Source of the DNA: Chamaecyparis obtusa | Lineage: Eukaryota; Streptophyta; Pinopsida; Cupressales; Cupressaceae | Length of the DNA: 64,000 nucleotides | Direction: 5' to 3' | Assembly (NCBI GenBank): GCA_027943335.1 | Contig: BSBK01009264.1 | Coordinates: 186,001-250,000 of the forward strand | Part shown: positions 1 through 10,740 of the stretch, piece after piece | How positions within the stretch are numbered: position 1 is the first letter of the stretch | Layout of the letters: the number at the start of each line of letters is the position of its first letter | The notes under the pieces: model-generated | The model's input: the letters and a program-made list of their open reading frames with translations, nothing else | Told to the model about the DNA's origin: nothing | Database searches by the model: none | Position numbers and translations under genes: made by a program

Positions 1-475
1 TAGTTTAAATTAAATTTACATTTATTTCATTTAAAAGATTCATAAAATATAAAAAAATAGAAGGGAAAGATTATTTATTTTAAGATTATTTTTGCAGCCT
101 CCCCAAGATTGAACCATCAAAGGCCTCCTTGTCAACAATTTCATATTTATATTCAGTTGAGCTATCCAAGTGGTTGAGACCCAACCTAGAAGGAACCTTG
201 AGACTGATTTTAGTATTCCTCCAACGGGACAATTTTTTTAATCCAAATTCCTAGTCGTTGTCTCATATAAAAATAATGCTCAATAGAAGTGGTGCTAGAA
301 GATGGGCTCTCAAAAGGGATACCCAAAAATAGTGGATCTTTCTCTCCTGAAAGGTTTGAGGAAGTCCTTATATCATCACCTAACAAAGGGGAATTCCTAT
401 AACTCAAATAATTTCACAAACCTTGCAGCAGTAAAGAAGAAGAAAGGGAAAACTTTCCTCATCAACTAGATTTGC
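1..475. other. Leader or flank of Tat-like element, no gene seen
   Basis: AT-rich DNA ahead of the first gag-like reading frame. I see no LTR terminus, primer binding site or convincing coding frame here. It is probably the untranslated leader or the eroded 5' part of the Tat-like gypsy element whose gag begins near 476. The 5' LTR, if it survives, lies left of the window. Confidence 0.4.
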
Positions 476-2232
476 ATAATCATCCTTTGTTGCTACATAT
501 CCCTGCCCCTTTTTTTGTTGTCCCATTACCACTTCTAATGCCCTTTTTTGCAAATGCACAAAGTTCCCCATTGGACCTGCAAGGTGATCTTGGTGAGCTT
601 CCTAAGAACCCTAAAAAGTTCTATCCACACTTCATTTATTGTGAATCAAGGACAATAGAAGAACACATCTGTGCTCTCAAAGAGCTATGAAATTGAAAAG
701 ATATTATGCATCAAGATTTTGTGTGCCTTCTTTTCCCTTATAAATTGGGAGAATTTGATTATAACTAGTACTTTAATTTTTTGTGAGGATCCGTTACTAG
801 TTGAGAAGAATTTGAGACCAAGTTGCTTAACCAATTTAATCTGTACGTAGATCCTGCCAATCTCCATCATCAATTCATCATAGTGAGGTAGGACCATAAT
901 GAACCAACTACAATGTTCAACCACCATTTCCACAAGATGTATCAAAGGCTAGAAGCCCCTTACATAGTACCTATAGGGGCTACCATAAAAGTATATCAAC
1001 AAGCCTTAGATCCTTTGACATCCATCTTTTTGAAAAGGTTTCCACCAACAGACATAGATACCTTGGAAAAGGTGTGCAATAAGGCCATTACCTTTACACA
1101 ACAAATGGATGCACAAGGTGGCAGAAACTATAGTGCTTTGTCCTCATTAGGGAATGCTTCCATGATTAACTTGTTCACAATCAATAACCATCATGTGGTT
1201 CATCATGCCCCAAATCTAAATCCAATGACAACTTCATATTTTTCTCCCCCATCACTCGCCATTATATATCTAGGATATGATGCACATAAGGCATCACTTT
1301 GTGAGAAAAAGGCTATTGTCCCAAATGAACCCAATAATAATTTGGTGAGTGAATTGGATGCTATGAAGAAGACATTATCTCAATTGGAAAGAAAAATCAC
1401 AAGCATGAAGTTAAATCCATGTTTGATCCAAGGGAACTACCAATGACCTATCGCTATCCCAAATGCTTATCTGAAAATCAGAACCACAACTATATTAATT
1501 ATAAAAATAATACTATTTATGGTAACACCTCATACGATGAAAAAATTTGGGCAGAAACAAACCAATAGGGCTTGGAACACACAACCTAACAATGGTATTA
1601 TATCAACCAATAATGCAAATGCTTATAGTTTAGTTGAAGTCAACTTCACGGAAGCTACAAATACACACCATATAGATAATCAGCATAATCAAAACTTTAA
1701 CAACTCCAAGACACATTTCAACACCATGGTTTTCAAATCTTATGAACCAACCACCGAGAAACGTAGTGATAAAAATGCAATAGAAGAAAAATTTGTTTTT
1801 CCTTTTCACAAACAAAGTCAACTTGAATACTATGAGATCCATACTTTTCAAAACAACAATCGAAACAACTACAACTTTAGAAGTAGAAGGGAGCACTTGA
1901 CCAATGGTATTCCTCTTGGGATGCTACCCACCCCTTCAGATCCATTAGCTAATAATAACCCCTCACACCCTAGAGGCCTCAATACCACCATCCTCATGAC
2001 ACAAAATTAGCCTACCATGATGAGGAATCATGTTTGGTCCATTGAGAAATATAGTGCACTGGAGGAATTGAAGCAAGTAAAGGCTAATATGTCAATGTAT
2101 GAAATGTTACAAAGTTGTCCCTCGCAAAGGGATGCACTTTTTAAATCATTGGATCATTCTAAGTCAACCGCATTAGCCAATAATGTGAAAACTCAGTCCA
2201 ATGTTAACACTAGTGAGGCCATGCCAACCATA
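476..2232 (+). pseudogene. Tat-like Ty3/gypsy gag, decayed
   Basis: Capsid/nucleocapsid part of a Tat-like gypsy polyprotein, which would package element RNA in a cytoplasmic particle. The frame can be followed through several stops and shifts. It opens with a proline-rich stretch (about 480-560). A capsid-like part follows at 590-1446, with the segment FLKRFPPTDIDTLEKVC at about 1027-1077. A polar Asn-rich linker covers 1519-2010, and 2017-2220 holds YSALEELKQVKANMSMYEML, the usual lead-in to the protease in plant Tat elements. The protease follows directly. No CCHC zinc knuckle is visible. The assignment rests on my reading of the translation and on the protease and pol that follow on the same strand. 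It is certainly not functional. Confidence 0.7.
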
Positions 2233-2699
2233 TTTAAGGACCAAGTCAAACTGCCTTTGTTCTTTATTAGCCTCAAGATATTTGGAAACAACTTGCACAA
2301 TTGTGTGATTGATTCATAGGCTTTGTGCAATGACATGCCTATATTTATATTTCATAAGTTTCAAATGAACCCTCAACTAGCCAAGAGTGTTGTGATATAG
2401 ATCAAAAAGACCAAATTCAAGGTCATTGGGGTCCTAAAAGATGCCTCCATTCAACTAAAATACACCTAAGGATATAAGATTCCATAGATATACACATAGT
2501 AGATATCCCATAAACATATGGCATCCTTCTTAGTAGGGAATGGACTAGATCACTGGGAGGTTGGTTTTATATAGACTTCACACAACTATGGTTACCTTGG
2601 AAGGGATTGAACAACCAAATCCAAATTGACGCAGAGCCAAAACTCAAGAAAATGATCACTGAATACAATGCTCCAAATGAAGTTTTTTTTCATAGGAAG
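2233..2699 (+). pseudogene. Tat-like gypsy aspartic protease, interrupted
   Basis: Retropepsin domain that would cleave the polyprotein. The segment LPLFFISLKIFGNNLHNC at about 2251-2304 leads into V-I-D-S. The next codon, where the active-site D-S-G should continue with Gly, is TAG (2317-2319), so the catalytic triad itself is broken. Downstream, in several frames, are pieces matching the rest of the family fold, including a gly-rich 'VGNGLDHWEVGF' stretch near 2536-2571. The domain is cut at 2699 by insertion of the 2700-8269 element, and the same polyprotein resumes at 8275. The family call is good; the exact domain end is uncertain. Confidence 0.7.
2695..2699. repeat. Target site duplication GGAAG, left copy
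   Basis: GGAAG directly precedes the TG of the 5' LTR. The same five bases follow the 3' LTR at 8270-8274. Confidence 0.85.
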
Positions 2700-4156
2700 T
2701 GTAGCCTCAAAAAATTGAAGCACTTCCATTTAGGATTGGTTTAGCTCTCCAAGAAAGTGGTTTGGGGTCATATAAAATGCCTCAGATAGGTTCCTAGCTT
2801 GTTGCTGGCCTTTTTCTCTATTCTGCCTTGTTTTCTCCTTATTTATAACATGTTTCTTGCATCTAGCACTATGAATTTGAGATTCTTGACCTCAGGGTCA
2901 AGGTTGACCTTTTGGGTCCAGGTCAACCTCAACCTTGACCTAGGTCATGATTGACCTCAACCCTGACCTAGGTCAGGGTAGACCTCGACCTTGACCCAAG
3001 GTAAAAATTTTAGATTTCAAGGTTTTTCAAATCTCAGGTTTCGGAAAGTTTTATTTCCCACTTCTGGGTCGGCTGTTTCAGGCTTTAAAATGGTAAACTC
3101 TTAAATTATATTTAATCAAGGTCCATTTCTAGGGATATGGGCCCAATGTAAATTTATTTCTCATATGTCAGCCTCACTAGGATTTTGTGACCTAGATCGG
3201 TACAAAAAGAAGCCTTCTCTTATTTTCTCAATCAAGTTTTCATGAATCAATTTTCCATCGACCAAGCCATTAAGAGATGTCTCATGAATCGATTATCAAG
3301 TGCATTTAAGAAATCATCTATTCAAGCATTCAAGTTATCCATTGAAGATCAAGGATTCAAGCATTTAAGCCTTTGAAGGGATTTGGTTCAAGAAATCAAG
3401 ATTCATCATTCAAACCCTAGATCTATCCATCATGGTGGTGTGGTCTTCCTTCAAGATCCTTTGTTCATATTCAAGATCTATTCATTCTTCCCTCAAGGAG
3501 GATTTCAAGCATACAATCATGGAGGTTTTGATTTACATTCATGTTTTTTAGAGTTGAGTCGGATCTTTCATATCAACATACTTGTTTACATTTCAAATAC
3601 ATTTGCATATCTATTGGATATCATAGCTTCATTGTTAGATCTACTTCTACTACTTGCTAGGATTCTCAATTTCAATCATATTTTAAGGTTGATTCAAAAA
3701 TTATGGTTTTACCAATGCAAACCCCTCATCCAAAAAATAAAACCCTTTTTCTTGTAGGTAAAGGTGTGGAACAATGAATTTCAGAGCAGATCTAGATACC
3801 CTTTTCGGCAAACTTTCAAGATCTGTGAACAGAATTTTTGTTGGAGTAGGGCAAGTTAAGGTCAACATTTTGGGGTCAAGGGTCACATTTCCATATGGGT
3901 CAAGTTTGACCTTTTTTAGAAAAGCAAAAGGTTTTCAAGTTTTCTTTGTCTTTGTGTTCCTGTCCAAAATCTGGTTGCAGAATTTCCTCAAACTAAGTAT
4001 AGACACAAGAAAATAGTGATTTCTGAATCTACTACCTTTCAATATAAGTGTTTATGTTTTGTTATTTTTATATGTCCATAACATTTTCACAATGACACAT
4101 TCCCCCACACAAAAAAAACTCATAAAAATATATTTCATTCATTTTTATATTTTACA
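2700..4156 (+). repeat. 5' LTR of element H
   Basis: About 1.46 kb, starting TGTAGCCTC and ending TTTACA, so the ends form a TGTA...TACA inverted repeat. It is alignable along its length to 6874-8269. It contains a dense cluster of TTGACC/GGTCAA motifs at 2889-3002. The position matching the TATA box of the 3' LTR (about 3200-3209) reads GTACAAAAAG, so the 5' promoter appears decayed. A run open in one frame at 3383-3757 is also present in the other LTR, and I treat it as LTR sequence, not a gene. Confidence 0.87.
2889..3002. promoter_or_regulatory. Cluster of W-box-like TTGACC motifs in LTR
   Basis: Six TTGACC cores on either strand fall within about 115 bp upstream of the expected promoter of the element H LTR. 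TTGACC/T is the core bound by plant WRKY factors. A shorter cluster with four cores sits at the matching place in the 3' LTR (about 7060-7110). Function is inferred from motif density only. Confidence 0.5.
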
Positions 4157-4180
4157 TTTTTGGTGAACCCACGATAGACA
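4157..4180 (+). promoter_or_regulatory. Primer-binding-site-like sequence of element H
   Basis: Directly after the 5' LTR terminus comes TTTT then TGGTGAACCCACGATAGACA (4161-4180). It starts TGG, as a sequence complementary to a tRNA CCA end should, and lies at the usual distance. It does not match the initiator-Met pattern used by the other elements here. The tRNA is not identified. Confidence 0.5.
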
Positions 4181-4453
4181 ACTCTTTCTCTTTTGGTGTT
4201 AGATATTTTCTTTCATTTATTGCATTTCATTCACTATGAAGATCTTTAAGATGCTTTGGAGTATGGCTATTTTCTTTATTATTATTCTCTTAGCATCTCT
4301 TTATACTACTTATGAGGTTTATGAGACTATCATCCATTTCATTATATTTGTTACTCTTCATATTTCCCTTATGCTATTGTGAGATTGGCCAATACTAGTC
4401 TTCCTAGCTTCAAATATTTCATTAAGGACTTATGTGGCTGACTTATTAATATT

Positions 4454-5020
4454 TTGGACTATGTGAAGAATTTGGTAGATGATACACCATCTCCTAATAT
4501 TCCTAATCCTATCCTTCCTAATCTAGTTTCTAACATTCCTAATATGCCCATTCATATTTCTCCATCGTCTATTCCTAGTTCTTCCCATACTTTTGTTAAG
4601 GCTCAATCTATGGTTCATAATGTAGATATACAAGAATTCTTAGATTTATGTTCCCCTTCTTATCTGATCCATGATGATATTAAAGGGAAAAGAAAAGAAA
4701 CTTCTTCTAAAACCACTATTCCACCTTACACAACCTTTTCTCATGAACATTGTAAACAATCATCTCCAATAGAAGCTTTACATGATATGTATACTACATG
4801 ATACAATATGATAGCTAAACAAGGTTATAATGGTTTTGGGCTAGGTGTTAATGAATATGGTATTAAGTATCCAATTTGACTATCCCCTAAACAAGATTTT
4901 TGTTGTCTTGGTTTTCCGTTATCTCAAGTTAAGGTGGTTGATTCTAATAATCATCCTCCTATTCTCCCAACACCTTCCTTAGATACACCTCAAGATGTAG
5001 CTAAGAAGATATATGTTTAG
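4454..5020 (+). pseudogene. gag-like remnant with G-patch-like motif in element H
   Basis: A frame opens at 4454 and runs 115 codons to a stop at 4799-4801. It continues in the same frame from ATG 4808 with QGYNGFGLGVNEYGI (about 4820-4864), a Gly/Phe/Asn pattern like the G-patch found in Tat-type plant polyproteins. The N-terminal part is rich in Pro, Ser, Ile and Asn. The frame then meets several stops and fades by about 5020. No protease or zinc knuckle follows. I read it as the surviving end of gag of the non-autonomous element. Whether it was ever translated is unknown. Confidence 0.45.
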
Positions 5021-6078
5021 TTAATGAATTCCAAGAAAGAAATATTTAAACCTATGCTGAAAATGCTCACTCCAAGTATAAATTCCTTTTCACTATAGTG
5101 ATACACATTTACTTTCTCATTGTGTCCATTTCAAGTTGTATGTGAGAGAAAGAGATGCTTTAGGAATTATATCTCACTCTTGTGCACTTTTACAATTCCT
5201 TCATAATTTTAATATAGGGGATACCCCTATTTCTATTATAATATAGATCTTTTCTCCTCTTGTCTCTAGACTCGGGGGCAAGAGATGTATTTCTTCCCGT
5301 CTTCTAGAATCCATTATGTTCTTAGAATTTTTTCTTTGAGCTTAATTGGTTATTCTTTCTCTAATTTATCTCGATGGTTTTGTATTATGATATCTTTTTC
5401 TCCTAATCATCCATCACTCTCTTCTATTATTCATCATATCTTTTCTAAGATATTTGTTTTGTAAAAGGTATCCCTTGCATTCATGCCTAGGGGGCAAGGT
5501 TATACCTTCCTTCTCTTTGCCTAGGGATATTCTTTCCCTAGCTTAGTGCAATTTGTTTATTTTACAACATTATTTCATTGTATTGACTAAGGTTTTGTCT
5601 ATGGATATCCTTTTATGTGAGATGTTGTTGTCCTAGGTCATCACCTCTTCTTTGTTTCACAAATTATGTTCTTTATAAACTCTTTCCCTTGCTTTAGGTT
5701 TAGAGTTTGATTCCTTCATTCCAAGATTCCTCTTCCTCTTGATCACAAGGGGCTTGTTGATTGAATCTTGGGTCCTTATTTTCTTTTCTTTCAAAGATGA
5801 TATTTTATCCAAAGCACTCCTCTCTGGTGGGGGTCTTGTTGATAAGATCTCTTTCTCTTTGAGGATTCTTTTTCCATAAGTGACATATCCTTTTCACTAT
5901 TATCTATGTTCCTTGATGTAAGGGTTAATACCCTTCGTTGAGAATATAGTGTACATTGTTGTTAATATGATATCCCCTTACTTTGTGAAGTAGGCATCCT
6001 CTTTCTCTTCCTTATGTTGTCTAGTGAGTAGCCATGATAAGGAGTGGGCCATATATAGGGTCTCCCTTGTACGATAGT
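5021..6078 (+). other. Element H interior, no coding seen
   Basis: T-rich DNA with stops in all frames, containing repeated phrases such as GGGGCAAG (about 5276, 5490). It is probably untranslated interior of the pol-less element. I see no gene. Confidence 0.5.
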
Positions 6079-6298
6079 TTTTCAATTTTCAATATGCTAA
6101 ATCCTCCGAAGGTAACTCACATAAGTTGCTAAATCCTAAAGAGACATGCATTTTTCAAATTTCAATATGCTAAATCCTCTGATGGTAATGCACATAAGTT
6201 GCTAATTCCTGAAGAGACATGCATTTTCAAGTTCAATTTGCTAAATCCGCAAAAGGTAACTCACATAAGTTGCTAAATCTTAAAGGGACACACATTTT
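6079..6298 (+). repeat. Three-copy tandem repeat, ~70 bp unit
   Basis: Three consecutive diverged copies share TATGCTAAATCC, then CACATAAGTTGCTAA, then GAGACATGCATTTT. The units begin near 6083, 6157 and 6229. They lie in the interior of element H, upstream of its 3' LTR. Confidence 0.8.
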
Positions 6299-6858
6299 AT
6301 ATTCCATGGTGATACAAGAATGTGGATCTATGGGTATTCCAAATCCATCCATAGACACATTACAATTGCAAAGCATAATTTTTGGGTGAAATTTCAGGTT
6401 TGGCTACTTGTTGGGCTCTCCCTCCTTGGTGATTCACAGTAAAGTAGGCATCTTACTAGATGAGGTAATCTCTTTCTCCCTTTTATCTCTTTTCTTTCAT
6501 GTTAGTAGGACTGGATCATGAAGCAATGCTATTTATCATGTTTCTCTTGTCTTTCTTATGTAATCATTTATTCTTTTATGATATCTTTCCAAATATGATA
6601 TTAGTATAGGAAGCATTTCTTAGCAAGGTTTCCTTTACTAGTTGATTTGGGTTTGTTTTATTACTAACCCCTATTTTTGTATCTTTTATATTTTTCTTTC
6701 TTTTCTCTTTGTTTTCACACCATCGTGTGTGTATGTTGAGTTAGGATCCTTGGCTTGGGGGCTCATGTTCTCATATAAGTTATATTCTACCTAGTTGTGA
6801 TCTACTGACATCTTTCTTCTCCTTTACCAAGAGTTTGCATTCAATCCATACTCTTGCT

Positions 6859-6873
6859 AAAGTGAGGGCTAAA
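6859..6873 (+). promoter_or_regulatory. Polypurine tract of element H
   Basis: AAAGTGAGGGCTAAA lies directly before the TG of the 3' LTR, the expected position of the plus-strand primer. Two pyrimidines interrupt it, consistent with age. Confidence 0.6.
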
Positions 6874-8269
6874 TGTAGCGTCATAAAATGGAAGAAATTC
6901 CATTTAGGACTACTTTATCCCTCTGAGTAGTTGGTTTTTGGGTCATGTAAAATGCCTTGGATAGGTCCTTGGCTTGCTGCTAGCCTTTTCCCCTATTCTA
7001 CCCTCTTTCCTCCTTATTTCCAGCATGTTTATGGCACCCAGTGCTGTCAGTTTGAGGTTCTTGACCTTAGGCTCAAGGTCAACCTTCTGGGTCAAGGTAG
7101 ACCTTGACCCTAACCTAGGGTCCAAATTTTAGTTTTTGAGGTTTTCCTGATTTCAGGTTTCAAAAATTTTTATTTCCCCCTCCTGGATTGGTTGTTTCAA
7201 GCTTTGAAATGGTAAACTCTTAAATTATATTTAATCTACATCCATTTATAGGGGTATGGGCCCAATGGGAATTTATTTATCATATGTTGACCTCTCTAGG
7301 AGTTTTTTCCCTAGATCACTATAAAAGGAAGCCTTCTCCAATCATTTTCTCAATCAAGTTTTCATGAACCAAGTTTCCATTGATCAAGCCATCAAGAGAT
7401 CACTCATGAATTGATTATCAAGAGCATTCAAGAAATCATTGATTAAAGCATTCAAGTTCTCCACTGAAGATGAAGGATTCAAGCATTCAATCATTTGAAG
7501 GGATTTGGTTCAATAATTTAAGATTCATCATTCAAACCCTAGATCTATCCATCATGGTGGTGTGATCTTCCTTCAAGATCCTTTGTTCATCTTCAAGATC
7601 TATTCATTCTTTCCTCAAGGTGGATTTCAAGCATATAATCATGGAGGTTTTGATTTACATTCATTCTTTTTAGTGTTGAGTGTAAGCTTTAATATCAACA
7701 TACTTGTTTACATTTCAAATACAATTGCATATCTATTAGATATCATAGCTTCATTGTTAGATCTACTTCTACTACTTGCTATAATTCTCAATTTCAATTA
7801 TAGTTTAAGGTTGATTCCAAAATTGGGGTTTTCCTAAGGAAAACCCCTCATCCAAACAACAAAGCCCTTTTCCTTGTAGGTATAGGTGTGGAACAACAAA
7901 TTTTAGAGCAGCTTTGGATACCCTTTTCGACAAACTTTTAGGATCCACGAACAAAATTTCCATCAGAGAAGTGCATGTCAAGGGTGACATTTCCCTATGG
8001 TTCAAGGTTGACCTTTTCTAGAAAAGAAAAAGGTTTATAGGTTTTCTTTGTCTTTGTGTTCCTATCCCGGATTTGGTTGTAAAATTTCCTTAAACTAAGT
8101 ACAGATACAAGAAAATCATTATCTCTGAATCTGATATCTTTCAAGATAAGTGTTTATGTTTTGTTAGTTTTATATGTCCACAATATTTTCATAATCACAC
8201 ATTCCCCCACATGCAAAACAAAACTCATTAAAATATAAAAATAGATTTCATTTATTTTGATATTTTATA
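6874..8269 (+). repeat. 3' LTR of element H
   Basis: About 1.4 kb, starting TGTAGCGTC. It keeps a TATA box, TATAAAAGG, at 7320-7328, which is lost in the 5' copy. It ends TTTTATA, where CA is expected, and is followed by GGAAG. The frame open at 7562-7837 matches that in the 5' LTR and is shadow coding. Confidence 0.87.
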
Positions 8270-8274
8270 GGAAG

Positions 8275-8914
8275 ATCTAGGAGTATATCGATTCATAGAA
8301 TCCTAATATTTCATATCGGGGAAGATCATGATCCTGATAGTAAACCTATAAAAGGATTGATACACCATCAAGTACCTAAAGAGACTCTTTATGAATTTAT
8401 CAATAATATGAGAAAAAATTAAGCATCTCGGGTATGAGACTTATCCAAATATATTGATGATGGTAGGGTACTATCACTTGCACCAAATTAGACATTTAGA
8501 GTTTGAGTGGCATGACTACCAAAGAATCGTAGTCTAGGTGGTCAGACAAATGTCTCCAATAGATGAAAGATCCCAAGAGGCAATGTCATGAAACTATGCT
8601 AAAAACCATTCTCATGATGGAGACTACCCAACCCCCATAGAGGATAATCTTCCACAAGAGGAATGAAATTCTTTAGATGAAGGGTGATTTCCACCATTCC
8701 AAGAGACATGGGGTGAAACAAAGACAAAACAAAAGATGAAATGGGTACCCCTCGCCAGAAAGAAGAGTTTGGAAACAAGAGTTAAAGTCATCCCTACCTA
8801 CGAGGACCCAATGATGCCAGACGATCCCACTAATTCTTAGACTAAGCCTCAAATACCTAAAATAAAATTTGAATCTCGAAGAAATCCCCGATCCCCCAGG
8901 GATCATCCCTTATG
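8275..8914 (+). pseudogene. Tat-like polyprotein linker, resumed after insertion
   Basis: Continuation of the interrupted gypsy polyprotein on the far side of element H. The frames are full of stops and no catalytic domain is recognisable. It spans the region between protease and the first RNase H domain. I assign it by position only. Confidence 0.5.
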
Positions 8915-9400
8915 GAAATTAAGGTTTGATGGCTCCAAATCCAAACAAGGGACTCAGGCAGGAATTGACTTGATTAACCCCCGAGGTGGTTCTTATTACA
9001 CTTCCTATAGGTTGGAGTTCTTTTGTACCAAAAATGTGGTAGAATATGAGGTATTAGTATGAGGTCTCCTCATGGAACATGAAAAGAGGATCAAATCTCT
9101 GATAGTGGAGGGTGACTCCTAGCTAGTGATCTGACAAATCCATAGCCAATATTCATGAAATGATAAGTAACTAACCTCATACCGAAACTATGTATTGAAT
9201 TTGATTGAAGGCTTTGAACCATTCAATATTAGAGGTATCCCAAGGAGAAGGAGTGTTGTTATTGATGCTTTAGTAGTATCAGAAAGTTCCTTACACCCAT
9301 TGGAGGGATCAAAATTAAAGAAGTTTTCTGTTAGGCTCATTGTGATACCATCTATTATGGATAACATCATTAATTTCCAGGTATTCCAAGATGATCAATA
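8915..9400 (+). pseudogene. Additional RNase H (aRNH-type) domain, upstream of RT
   Basis: RNase H fold that would degrade RNA in RNA-DNA hybrids. The segment FDGSKSKQGTQAGIDLINP (about 8929-8985) carries the first catalytic Asp. The pattern N-V-V-E-Y-E (about 9036-9053) carries the Glu, and V-E-G-D-S (about 9106-9120) the second Asp. Then come R-N-Y-V-L-N-L and P-R-R-R (9195-9260) and the typical tail I-x-N-F-Q-V-F-Q-D-D (9370-9399). This is the extra RNase H of Tat-lineage elements. Here it lies before RT. Three or more stops interrupt it. Confidence 0.75.
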
Positions 9401-9789
9401 GATAATTATATTCATCATGAGTGTTGGAGTCTTTGAGAAACATGGTATTGATGAAGAGGTTGATGAAATCAAGGACCCTGATAGCCTAGGGATCCTAAAT
9501 TTTAAAGCCAAACCCATTCAAAAGGGATGGTGGCGTTCAAAAGGATTTTCAACAAAGATGACTATGCTCAGGAAAGGAGGAAGACACTATCCAAGGGTGG
9601 CAATGATTATGAAGTCCATAATTTAGGAACCCAAAACTAGGCCAGGGAGGTTCGCATCAGGAAGATTGTCACTTAGGAAAAGAAACAATGAATGGTTGAA
9701 TTACTCACTAAATATAATGATCTTATAGGCTAGAGCTACGAGGATCTAAAGAATTGTGACCCCTCTTTCATTGTGCGCAATATAATGCT
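9401..9789 (+). pseudogene. Linker between RNase H and RT of Tat-like pol
   Basis: Includes a 69-codon stretch open at 9417-9626 (D/E/K-rich start, then a basic end) and further broken coding. It corresponds to the variable acidic spacer between the first RNase H and RT in this lineage. No catalytic motif is seen. Confidence 0.5.
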
Positions 9790-10740
9790 AAACCTAGATG
9801 CTAAACCTTTTCACCAGAGACAAAGAAACATAAATCCGGTGATCAACCACATTATTTAGAAAAAAAGTGTAGAAGTTTCTTGATGAAAAGATCATTTTTT
9901 TTGTTTGACACTCAACATGGGTTGCAAACCTAGTTCCTATGAGAAAACAATAGAAGAGAGGTCTGACCATGTGTAGACTTTTGGAACCTTAACAAATCCT
10001 CTCAGAAGGATAGTTACATGTTGCCTTCCCTCGATGGAGTGTTGAAAATCATAAAAGGGTCACAAATGATGTCTTTTCTCTATGGTTACTCTAGATACAA
10101 TCGGGTCATGGTAAAAGAAGAAGATCGGTTGAAAATGGCATTCACCACCAAGCGGAGGATTTTTTCTTACAGCCACATGCCTTTTGCCTTGATAAACACT
10201 AGGGAAAATTTTTTATGGGAAATGGATGAAGAATTTAGAGGTTTTGTCAATAAATGCATCTCCATATACATTGATGAATTAATAGTGTTCTCAAGGAACC
10301 GTGCGGATCATATCGATGATTTGCACAAAGTATTGAAGAGATGCCAGAGTTATGGGATTTCTCTTAATCCTAAAAAATATATTTTGGGGGTAACCCAAGG
10401 AAAATTATTAGAAGATATCATCTTAGAAATAGGTATCTCAATAGATCCCCAAAGGGTAGAATCTATTCTCAAACTTGTTCCTCCTAATAGTAGAAAAAAA
10501 TTGAAGTCTATCTTTGGAAAGATCAATTTTGTTAAAAAAATTATTAGCGGGTTTTCTGAGATAGTACATCCATTAAATGACATGTTGAAGAAAGATGTTA
10601 AGATATATTGGAGTGCCCTAGTTAAAGATTCATTTGAAGAAATCAAGACCTCCATCGCTACCACTCTGGTTCTAGTTAGCTCAGATTACTCCCTACCTTT
10701 TAAAGTCTATTCTCTCACCTCTGAGGGATGGAAAAGATGA
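9790..10740 (+). pseudogene. Tat-like reverse transcriptase
   Basis: RNA-dependent DNA polymerase of the gypsy element. The fingers region at 9790-10017 is broken by stops. From 10018 to 10740 the frame is open for 240 codons. Visible landmarks are a decayed L-D-G-(Y)-S-x-Y-N motif (about 10072-10101), the M-A-F-T-T-K motif (about 10135), M-P-F-A-L-I-N, and the catalytic box Y-I-D-E at 10267-10278. The family consensus there is Y-x-D-D, so the second catalytic Asp is Glu. G-I-S-L-N-P-K-K and G-K-L-L follow, then the connection to RNase H. The long open run and conserved order make this the best preserved gene piece of the Tat-like body, but the altered active site and broken N-terminus make it inactive. 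Confidence 0.85.

Larger units (their letters stand above)
2700..8269 (+). mobile_element. Non-autonomous LTR retrotransposon H (Tat-like, no pol)
   Basis: Complete nested LTR element of 5.57 kb. Two long direct repeats, 2700-4156 and 6874-8269, both begin TGTAGC. The left copy ends TTACA and the right copy TTATA. The element is flanked by the 5-bp duplication GGAAG (2695-2699 and 8270-8274). The interior (4157-6873) has a PBS-like start, a short gag-like frame with a glycine-rich G-patch-like motif, a three-copy tandem repeat and a purine tract before the 3' LTR. It has no protease, RT, RNase H or integrase. It sits in the same orientation inside the Tat-like polyprotein. It resembles a large retrotransposon derivative dependent on an autonomous relative. 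Confidence 0.88.

Noticed and set aside
3383..3757. 124-codon open frame, repeated at 7562-7837
   Set aside because: Present because it lies in both LTRs of element H. Leu/Phe/Ile-rich translation without motifs; shadow of LTR sequence.
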